Shown: positions 55,358-64,000 of the stretch, piece after piece | Layout: each line of letters opens with the position of its first letter | How positions within the stretch are numbered: position 1 is the first letter of the stretch | Source of the DNA: Torymus aiolomorphi | Lineage: Eukaryota; Arthropoda; Insecta; Hymenoptera; Torymidae | Assembly (NCBI GenBank): GCA_036365515.1 | Contig: CM070873.1 | Coordinates: 176,997,604 to 177,061,603, forward strand | Direction: 5' to 3' | DNA length: 64,000 nt | The notes under the pieces: generated by a model | What the model saw: the letters and a program-made list of their open reading frames with translations, nothing else | Database searches by the model: none | Told to the model about the DNA's origin: nothing | Program-made: the position numbers and the translations under genes

Positions 55358-57936
55358 TTATATCAACTTATTATTATTAATAAAAATTTTATAATCTGAC
55401 TTCAAAAAATTAGTGTCAAACTGTCTATTCAAACTATTGCATTGGGAATGGATATGTAGCATTTCAGATAGTAATCTTTTCTGTAAATTAGGCTCTTGAT
55501 CTAAAATTTTAATATTTTTGAAATCGATTTTATGATTAGTATTCGCTATATGTCCGTGTAAAACTGACTTGTCTCTCTTAAATTTACAATCGCTAACATG
55601 GTCTTTGCTTCTTACAATCAATTTTCGAGAAGTTTGTCCCACGTACGACGCATCACAATCGCAACAATTAATTTTGTATACAACTTGAGATTTTTCATTT
55701 TTATGCTATCTATCTTTTCCTAATCTAATTATATGATTGAATTTATTGGAGATTGAATTAATCATAATTAAGTTGTAACACTTACAGATATTTTTTAATT
55801 CCGGGTTGATATATTTAATAAATGGGAAAACTAAAATGCTATTAAAATTTATGTTCTTAGAATTACAAGTATTTTTATTATTATTTTTAATGTGTAATAT
55901 ACGTTTATTGATATGTTTATTAATGAAATCCATAGGATAATCATTCTCCAATAATAAATCTCTAATTAGATTAAGATTCTTATCATGGAAGTGTGTATCA
56001 GCTAAATTAATACATTTGTCAACTAAAGAACATATTATACCAATCTTATTACTAATCGGGTGGTGAGAATTAAAATTTAGAAATCTACCAGAAAAAGTTG
56101 GTTTCCTATACCAATCCGTGGAAATTTTTTGTTCGTTATGAATAATAAGAAGATCTAGAAAACTTATTTTATTGTTGCTTGGTGTCTCGACTGTATTGTA
56201 AATTCTTATAAAAACTATTAAATAAATTTGCTGTATAATCTATCATATTCGCAGGAACACATACAATAATATCATCAACATATCTATAGTAAAACGGTAC
56301 AGGAAAGCAAATTTTTGATAAGGCTTGATTTTCTACGTCTTCCATGACAATATCAGCTAAGATTGGACTTAAGGGGTTGCCCATGGCAGCTCCAAATATT
56401 TGTTTGTAAAAAGTGTGATTAAATACAAAGTAATTGTTGTGTAGGATAAACCTAAGAACATTTATGAATTCGCTACAGTTAAGTTCGCAAAGATTATACA
56501 ATTGATTCCAACATTTTTCTATTGAGTCGAAAATTAAATAATCCGCAACATTTGTAAACAAACTAACAACGTCTAAGCTGATAATGGTATATCCAGCCGG
56601 TATAACTATGTTTTCAATTTTTTGTTTTAAGTCTAAACTATTAGTAACGTGTGAATTAGGCCTTTTAAATTGTTAAAGAGAAACTTAGCAAGCATTTTGG
56701 ATAAATAATATGTAGGAGTGTTAATAGCAGAGATTATCGGTCTAACAGGAAAATTGATCTTATGTATTTTAACGAGACCGTAAGCTCTGGCTATTGTACA
56801 TTTATTCGAAATAGGTTGTAATTTTTGAAAAAATGTTATTTATCTTAGGTTTTTTATAAGTGCGTCTGTGTTTTTTTCCAAAGAAGGGAGAGGATTTTTC
56901 TTAACCATACAATAATATTTAGAGTCAGATAATAAATTAATCATTTTTTCACAGTATTTTCGTTTATCAATAACAACAGTACTATTCCCTTTATCTGCTC
57001 GTGTTACTAAAAGATTATTGTCGTTCTTTAGAAATTCTTTTGTTCTTTTTAAATCGATCTTGAGCCTTTTATCGAAAAAATCTAAACTAAATTTTTTATT
57101 CTGATGTTTACTTAAAATATTCATAATCTTATTTCTTATATTCTTAGAAAATTCAGAATCTACAGTTTTGTCATTTAAAAAGTATTCTAAGTTTTTTATA
57201 ATTTCTAAAACATTATTATTCTCTAATTTCTCCGTGAAGTTGAATTTATCACCGAGCCTTAAAATGTCAATTACAAACGGAGGTAGTTGGACATTAGAAA
57301 GGTTCACTAACCATTTATCATTAGATATATTATGCGAAAGTTCATTGACATGCGTATTGTTTTGGTTGAGGTCAATAGCCCTTGCGTTATATGAAGTATC
57401 AGATCTATATGTGTTTTTAGTTAAAACTGTATTGTATCTTTGTAAATATAAATTTTCTAATTTACTATCGAGTTTCTCTTCAACTTTTTCCATTATAAAC
57501 ATTAGTTTTGTATTATAAAAATGCGTGAACAAGTTAGTCAGATTTGGATTCGTGTGTTTATTTAATAAGTTCTTAAAGTTCGATATTTTATTTATAAGAA
57601 ATCTCTTATGGAGGTTTATGTCTGAAATCTCTATATTTAAAATTCTTTTTCGGTTATTCTAATAATTTTTTCAGACTACGGAGTTCTTTACAAGAACAGC
57701 ATCCGAAGATAAGATAAATTTTTAGAACTATTACTAATATGTGTCGGAATTAGATCATAAAATCTGCAATTTATTAAGAACTTACATTGGCAACACGATT
57801 TCTTATAATCGTATAGTAACACACTGAATTTATAAAAAAGTTTTTTTATAAAAAAACCAAACTTCTTAAAGATTAAGTGTAGAACATAACTCAGTTTAGA
57901 GTCTAATCTTTTTGTAAGAATTTCCTCTAAAACCAT
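55358..57936 (-). pseudogene. PLE reverse transcriptase / GIY-YIG polyprotein, left copy (broken)
   Basis: From ATG 57936: an N-terminal basic region; a helical region (57532-56840) ending with the RT start (LLVTRADKGNSTVVIDK, AYGLVKIHK); RT motif FGAAMGNPLSPILAD; the catalytic YVDD of FYYRYVDDIIV; then a GIY-YIG endonuclease-like C-terminus (CDASYVGQTSRKLIVR, 55642-55358). Breaks include a two-base deletion just after YKNLQ (near 56200), a frame change near 56670 and a TAG near 55710. The last two are shared with the right copy. PLEs copy themselves by target-primed reverse transcription with this RT plus endonuclease (family knowledge). Confidence 0.85.
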
Positions 57937-58724
57937 CTTGAATAAAGAATGGCTATCAATTTAAAGTGTCGAAAATTTAAGTAATAAAACTTGCGTAAAT
58001 ATTAGTGACTCGCCATACAATATCTTGCCAGAAGTCAAAGAATCCTCCACTGTTAAGTTGTAGTCATCAATGAATGGCGATCCTCCAAAGTTAAGTTGTA
58101 GTCATCGATGAATGGAGTATATCCGAAGCACATTGAAAGTATATTAAAGGCCGTGTTGAGAACCCAACGGCGAAGTATATGTAGTTAATTGTCGCAAATG
58201 GCAGTCATAGTAGAAAGTTAAGTAAGTTAGGAAGCTGATGGTTCTACTGCCTAGGTAGTAATTAAATAAAAACAAAAGTTTTTAAAAAATTTTTTTAAAA
58301 AATTTATTCCGTCCGAAACGTCCGAAACTGATGGTTCTACTGCCTAGGTAGTAATTAAATAAAAACAAAAGTTTTTAAAAAATTTTTGTTTTTATTTAAT
58401 TACTACCTAGGCAGTAGAACCATCAGCTTCCTAACTTACTTAACTTTCTACTATGACTGCCATTTGCGACAATTAACTACATATACTTCGCCGTTGGGTT
58501 CTCAACACGGCCTTTAATATACTTTCAATGTGCTTCGGATATACTCCATTCATCGATGACTACAACTTAACTTTGGAGGATCGCCATTCATTGATGACTA
58601 CAACTTAACAGTGGAGGATTCTTTGACTTCTGGCAAGATATTGTATGGCGAGTCACTAATATTTACGCAAGTTTTATTACTTAAATTTTCGACACTTTAA
58701 ATTGATAGCCATTCTTTATTCAAG
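57937..58724. repeat. Centre of the PLE palindrome
   Basis: The 5' untranslated parts of both copies face each other. Nested terminal-repeat pieces lie at 58219-58310 and 58327-58385, with their inverse from 58386. The two pieces are separated by CCGTCCGAAACGTCCGAAAC, a shortened hammerhead-like motif. No gene was found. Confidence 0.75.
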
Positions 58725-61298
58725 ATGGTTTTAGAGGAAATTCTTACAAAAAGATTAGACTCTAAACTGAGTTATGTTCTACACTTAATCTTTAAGAAGT
58801 TTGGTTTTTTTATAAAAAACTTTTTATAAATTCAGTGTGTTACTATACGATTATAAGAAATCGTGTTGCCAATGTAAGTTCTTAATAAATTGCAGATTTT
58901 ATGATCTAATTCCGACACATATTAGTAATAGTTCTAAAAATTTATCTTATCTTCGGATGCATTCTTGTAAAGAACTCCGTAGTCTGAAAAAATTATTAGA
59001 ATAACCGAAAAAGAATTTTAAATATAGAGATTTCAGACATAAACCTCCATAAGAGATTTCTTATAAATAAAATATCGAACTTTAAGAACTTATTAAATAA
59101 ACACACGAATCCAAATCTGACTAACTTGTTCACGCATTTTTATAATACAAAACTAATGTTTATAATGGAAAAAGTTGAAGAGAAACTCGATAGTAAATTA
59201 GAAAATTTATATTTACAAAGATACAATACAGTTTTAACTAAAAACACATATAGATCTGATACTTCATATAACGCAAGGGCTATTGACCTCAACCAAAACA
59301 ATACGCATGTCAATGAACTTTCGCATAATATATCTAATGATAAATGGTTAGTGAACCTTTCTAATGTCCAACTACCTCCGTTTGTAATTGACATTTTAAG
59401 GCTCGGTGATAAATTCAACTTCACGGAGAAATTAGAGAATAATAATGTTTTAGAAATTATAAAAAACTTAGAATACTTTTTAAATGACAAAACTGTAGAT
59501 TCTGAATTTTCTAAGAATATAAGAAATAAGATTATGAATATTTTAAGTAAACATCAGAATAAAAATTTAGTTTAGATTTTTTCGATAAAAGGCTCAAGAT
59601 CGATTTAAAAAGAACAAAAGAATTTCTAAAGAACGACAATAATCTTTTAGTAACACGAGCAGATAAAGGGAATAGTACTGTTGTTATTGATAAACGAAAA
59701 TACTGTGAAAAAATGATTAATTTATTATCTGACTCTAAATATTATTGTATGGTTAAGAAAAATCCTCTCCCTTCTTTGGAAAAAAACACAGACGCACTTA
59801 TAAAAAACCTAAGACAAATAACATTTTTTCAAAAATTACAACCTATTTCGAATAAATGTACAATAGCCAGAGCTTACGGTCTCGTTAAAATACATAAGAT
59901 CAATTTTCCTGTTAGACCGATAATCTCTGCTATTAACACTCCTACATATTATTTATCCAAAATGCTTGCTAAGTTTCTCTTTAACAATTTAAAAGGCCTA
60001 ATTCACACGTTACTAATAGTTTAGACTTAAAACAAAAAATTGAAAACATAGTTATACCGGCTGGATATACCATTATCAGCTTAGACGTTGTTAGTTTGTT
60101 TACAAATGTTGCGGATTATTTAATTTTCGACTCAATAGAAAAACGTTGGAATCAATTGTATAATCTTTGCGAACTTAACTGTAGCGAATTCATAAATGTT
60201 CTTAGGTTTATCCTACACAACAATTACTTTGTATTTAATCACACTTTTTACAAACAAATATTTGGAGCTGCCATGGGCAACCCCTTAAGTCCAATCTTAG
60301 CTGATATTGTCATGGAAGACTTAGAAAATCAAGCCTTATCAAAAATTTGCTTTCCTGTACCGTTTTACTATAGATATGTTGATGATATTATTGTATGTGT
60401 TCCTGCGAATATGATAGATTATACAGCAAATTTATTTAATAGTTTTGATAAGAATTTACAATTTACAGTCGAGACACCAAGCAACAATAAAATAAGTTTT
60501 CTAGATCTTCTTATTATTCATAACGAACAAAAAATTTCCACGGATTGGTATAGGAAACCAACTTTTTCTGGTAGATTTCTAAATTTTAATTCTCACCACC
60601 CGATTAGTAATAAGATTGGTATAATATGTTCTTTAGTTGACAAATGTATTAATTTAGCTGATACACACTTCCATGATAAGAATCTTAATCTAATTAGAGT
60701 ATTATTGGAGAATGATTATCCTATGGATTTCATTAATAAACATATCAATAAACGTATATTACACATTAAAAATAATAATAAAAATACTTGTAATTCTAAG
60801 AACATAAATTTTAATAGCATTTTAGTTTTCCCATTTATTAAATATATCAACCCGGAATTAAAAAATATCTGTAAGTGTTACAACTTAATTATGATTAATT
60901 CAATCTCCAATAAATTCAATCATATAATTAGATTAGGAAAAGATAGATAGCATAAAAATGAAAAATCTCAAGTTGTATACAAAATTAATTGTTGCGATTG
61001 TGATGCGTCGTACGTGGGACAAACTTCTCGAAAATTGATTGTAAGAAGCAAAGAACATGTTAGCGATTGTAAATTTAAGAGAGACAAGTCAGTTTTACAC
61101 GGACATATAGCGAATACTAATCATAAAATCGATTTCAAAAATATTAAAATTTTAGATCAAGAGCCTAATTTACAGAAAAGATTACTATCTGAAATGCTAC
61201 ATATCCATTCCCAATGCAATAGTTTGAATAGACAGTTTGACACTAATTTTTTGAAGTCAGATTATAAAATTTTTATTAATAATAATAAGTTGATATAA
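58725..61298 (+). pseudogene. PLE reverse transcriptase / GIY-YIG polyprotein, right copy (broken)
   Basis: Same domain order as the left copy: start at ATG 58725, helical region to 59575, RT core 59713-60950 with FGAAMGNPLSPILAD and YVDD, and GIY-YIG-like end 61014-61298 (SYVGQTSRKL, SKEHVSDCKF). A one-base loss in an A run near 59565 is private to this copy, and the left copy keeps the frame there. The frame change at about 59990 (short A run before the GGCC) and the TAG at about 60948 occur in both copies, so the element was already defective before the pair formed. This copy's RT block (284 aa from 60096) is longer than in the left copy. Confidence 0.87.
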
Positions 61299-61566
61299 AC
61301 AAGGCTTACTATTATAGGTTTACATATCTTATTGTGTATTTATGGCTAAAGTGTTTCGTAGTTCTTACCCCTCCTATACATACTCTAGAGATGATAAATA
61401 CTGGGAAATTGCGTGCGCCGTCTCACTTTGACTAGTGGTCTCTTATTGTGTCCACTTATTTATATTTGTATATATAGTTTTTTGGTAAGTGTTGTTAAGC
61501 GAGTGTTTATCAATTTTAGTGTCTTTTTTTATGTTAATAAACTTGTATTTTGTGTGTATTTTCACA

Positions 61567-61611
61567 GACCTTGAAAAGGGACGGAAATAAACCGTCCGAA
61601 ACGTCGGAATA
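61567..61611 (+). ncRNA. Hammerhead-like motif, right PLE copy
   Basis: Exact inverse partner of the motif at 55046-55090: GGGACGG/CCGTCC stem followed by GAAACGTCGG and AATAAA. The AATAAA may serve as the polyadenylation signal. Confidence 0.4.
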
Positions 61612-61737
61612 AATTTTTTAAAAAAATTTTTTAAAAACTTTTGTTTTTATTTAATTACTACCTAGGCAGTAGAACCATCAGCTTCCTAACTTACTTAACT
61701 TTCTACTATGACTGCCATTTGCGACAATTAACTACAT

Positions 61738-61750
61738 ATAAATTTTTTGT
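61738..61750. repeat. Target site duplication, right, PLE dimer (13 bp)
   Basis: ATAAATTTTTTGT, identical to 54946-54958. Confidence 0.85.
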
Positions 61751-61921
61751 GTTTGTTTTATGTTAATATCTTCTTTCATGTTAATATCTTCTTTCATGTT
61801 AATATTGTTGTAATTCTTGTATAGATATAACTTTTTCACACTCCGTGCGCAACGCGTCCACTTAGCGCACGCTCGACCAAAACCGTGCTCGCAAAATCGA
61901 GCTTTGCACACGTCTATAAAA
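61751..61921. other. Short AT-rich flank
   Basis: Contains three tandem copies of TTAATATCTTCTTTCATG (61760-61805). No gene was found. Confidence 0.6.
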
Positions 61922-62052
61922 AAATAGTGTTCGATACACGAGTGAGAAAGTGATTTTATCCTTGTGTGGACTTTTCACCCTCGCTTCGATCGGGCGCAAA
62001 CGTCCACACGAGGATAAAATCACTTTTTCGCACGTGTATCGAAAATAACTAT
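61922..62052. repeat. Palindromic MITE-like hairpin
   Basis: Arms 61922-61971 and 62001-62052 are near-perfect complements (AAGTGATTTTATCC, GTGTGGAC) around a loop with CACCCTCGCTTCGATCGGGC. It has the same design as 32233-32342. Confidence 0.85.
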
Positions 62053-62578
<526 letters not shown>

Positions 62579-62625
62579 CCAACGTTTCGGACATGTATTA
62601 TGTCCCTTTTCAAGGCTAGAAATTT
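62579..62625 (-). repeat. 3' tail of another Penelope-like element
   Basis: On the minus strand CCTTGAAAAGGGACATAATA then ATGTCCGAAACGTTGGG is a sister of the hammerhead-like motif of the PLE pair, with a different stem loop. No RT frame follows, so only the end of the element is present. Confidence 0.6.
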
Positions 62626-62842
62626 ACAAGTTTTAATTTACAAGAAAATTTTTTTACACTTTTAAATGAATAACGATTTACACTGCTCACCTCTATCAAT
62701 AAATTAATAGGTTTATAAAACCATCGTTAAAAAGTACGTAATAATGTCTCACAGAGACTCGTCTACCGTCAGTTCTCGGAAATTTAAAGTCCAAACCGAG
62801 CGATAGCTCGTATTTATTTTGTGCCCTCAAGTAGTGGGGAGC
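62626..62842. other. AT-rich noncoding sequence
   Basis: Probably further PLE 3' sequence. No gene was recognised. Confidence 0.4.
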
Positions 62843-63925
62843 TGTTAGTGTATTTGTAAGTGTCGCGTCGTGCGACGTTGCCGATGTGGTTGCCGGTGTG
62901 CGCTGTTTTCCTTCCTCTCTTCATCTTTCCCAACGAACCTGCTGCATTGCCGCTTGCTTCATATTCTCCCACACGATAAAGAAAAGGGGGGATACGCATA
63001 AACGCTCAAAAGATGCCGCCATCCAGAAAGAATAGTTACCAAAAAGATCCTCGAACGGAGGCACGAAGACGCGGTTTCCTTTAGTTTTCCTTTCATTCTC
63101 TCTTAAGTGTGTGCCACTCCCCTGCTGCAGTTTTATGCGTTTTTTATTACCAAAACGCACATCCACGCAAGCATCAGAGATTCGCCGCCAATTAGAGGAG
63201 TAAGCATTAGTACTCCAGCGCACAATACTGAATCAAGCTAGAGTCAGTTTTCTTGTCCTTTCCCTTCACTCCTACCCGATATGCGTAGCGTATTCTAAAA
63301 TAATTTATGTATCCGAACTCGCCGAATATTCTCAAAGGGTGCGCCGCCGAAATCATCAAAGATCATCGAGAAAAGCGGGGCAGCAACACCTAGGCAAATC
63401 AAAAAGGCGACGGCAGGAAGATTTACAACTTTTTACCTTTAAAAGGGGACGAAGACTCCTGGTATGACTCACTCAGAAGCCAACTCGCGTAGACTTCACA
63501 TCAGCTCTCATCACTGTAATTTTTACTTAGTTTTGTACTGACAAGTTAATAAAGTTTAAGTTGTGTTTAAATCCATATTAAGTATTCATTATTTCGAGAT
63601 TATAAGAATCCTAAACTCTCCGTATCTCCGTTCTTCACACCAAAACTTCCACAGAGCGGCAACCGTCCACTATCATTATAAGCGTCACGGCGGGAGTACA
63701 GATTCACACAAGGGCTGTTGGAAATTCTAAGGTAAGTCAGTAAAATTCTACACACTGTCTCGAGGCGTACCGCGTGTCCGTGTCATTTTCCTACCTGCCG
63801 TCCCATCCTGGAGCAATGCACGTTGTGTCCGAATCGGGAAAAGTCACATTACGCGCTTTTAGCCATTAGACTAATGAAGTTTCATTTTCTCTCTTCTTGT
63901 ATTGTCACGTAACCCGGACGTAACA
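62843..63925 (+). mobile_element. Probable 5' LTR of an LTR retrotransposon (1,083 bp)
   Basis: Begins TGTTA and ends TAACA, the inverted TG..CA termini of LTRs. An AATAAA-like signal (AATAAAG near 63548) lies inside, and a primer-binding-site-like TGGGGGCCCC starts at 63928, two bases after the end. The coding part would be to the right of the window. The minus-strand frames at 62814-63223 are not supported. The left boundary is inferred from the TGTTA/TAACA match only, because the second LTR is outside. Confidence 0.6.
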
Positions 63926-63927
63926 AT

Positions 63928-63945
63928 TGGGGGCCCCTCCTTAGA
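63928..63945 (+). other. tRNA primer-binding site candidate
   Basis: TGGGGGCCCCTCCTTAGA directly follows the LTR. The TGG start matches the CCA end of a tRNA. I cannot name the tRNA. Confidence 0.5.
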
Positions 63946-64000
63946 AAGGATTAGGCAGATAGTTTTTGTTTTGCGGGCTTGAATGATATATCGGTAGCCA

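Larger units (their letters stand above)
54959..61737. mobile_element. Palindromic head-to-head pair of Penelope-like elements
   Basis: Two nearly identical PLE copies lie in opposite directions, with 5' ends meeting near 58200-58440 and 3' ends outward. A ~100-bp repeat (AGTAAGTTAGGAAGCTGATG.. with TACTGCCTAGGTAGTAATTA) stands at both outer ends and, in nested copies, at the centre (58219, 58327 and inverted 58390-58437), as expected for PLE terminal repeats. One 13-bp direct repeat flanks the entire structure. Confidence 0.88.

Noticed and set aside
57168..57518. 116-aa frame present on both PLE copies (also 59140-59490)
   Set aside because: It is the antisense shadow of the PLE coding region; conservation follows from the palindrome.
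58310..58340. Intact hammerhead ribozyme at the PLE centre (GAAACTGATGG)
   Set aside because: The CTGATGG arises from a junction between repeat pieces; required helices are not seen.
62921..63223. 100-aa minus-strand frame near the window end
   Set aside because: It lies inside the probable LTR, without protein features.

Overview
This is eukaryotic nuclear DNA from an animal, most likely an insect (inference). It is AT-rich and full of dinucleotide microsatellites and nested inverted repeats. It carries Polinton/Maverick (adintovirus-like) elements, a Penelope-like retroelement (PLE), DNA transposons, MITEs and the start of an LTR element. The only host-gene trace is a broken copy of the 3' end of SMC1 (cohesin). 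No intact host gene was found.

Layout. 1-9663: the 5' part of Polinton copy A, on the minus strand and cut by the left window edge. 9664-24690: AT-rich repeats with two related DNA transposons (12045-14391 and 15484-18475, each with a 4-bp target duplication) and a CACGTGA-rich foldback with tRNA-like sequences (about 21695-23370). 24691-32536: an inverted-repeat-bounded composite holding the SMC1 fragment and a giant inverted repeat (28243-32049). 33015-33394: two MITEs. 34240-53605: complete Polinton copy B (19,366 bp), plus strand, with 6-bp target duplications CACAGT on both sides. 54959-61737: two PLE copies fused head-to-head into a palindrome, with a 13-bp target duplication around the whole unit. 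62579-62625: the tail of another PLE. 62843-63925: a probable LTR followed by a primer-binding site.

Polinton B has a full virus-like gene set in this order: a divergent coiled-coil/Cys-rich gene (minus); a spliced leader gene; protein-primed DNA polymerase B; FtsK/HerA-type packaging ATPase; a small basic protein; a conserved Polinton protein; integrase with chromodomain; penton-like minor capsid; a pVI/pX-like basic protein; major capsid protein; a conserved protein; adenain-type protease; and a 3' accessory gene. Integrase and PolB would insert and copy the element. ATPase, capsid proteins and protease would package it. Three frameshifts in PolB, one in integrase and a stop in the capsid gene show that copy B is a recently inactivated provirus-like copy. 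Copy A has different breaks.

Most notable: (1) all three visible Polinton ends are capped by a palindrome of about 250-270 bp, resembling parvovirus hairpin telomeres; (2) in both copies, phase-compatible introns would let one promoter and leader feed either a ~368-aa protein or PolB; (3) the minus-strand coiled-coil ORF continues past an in-frame TAG into a dense cysteine cluster that is also recognisable in copy A; (4) the PLE dimer shares older lesions and has a single target duplication, so it probably inserted as one palindromic unit.
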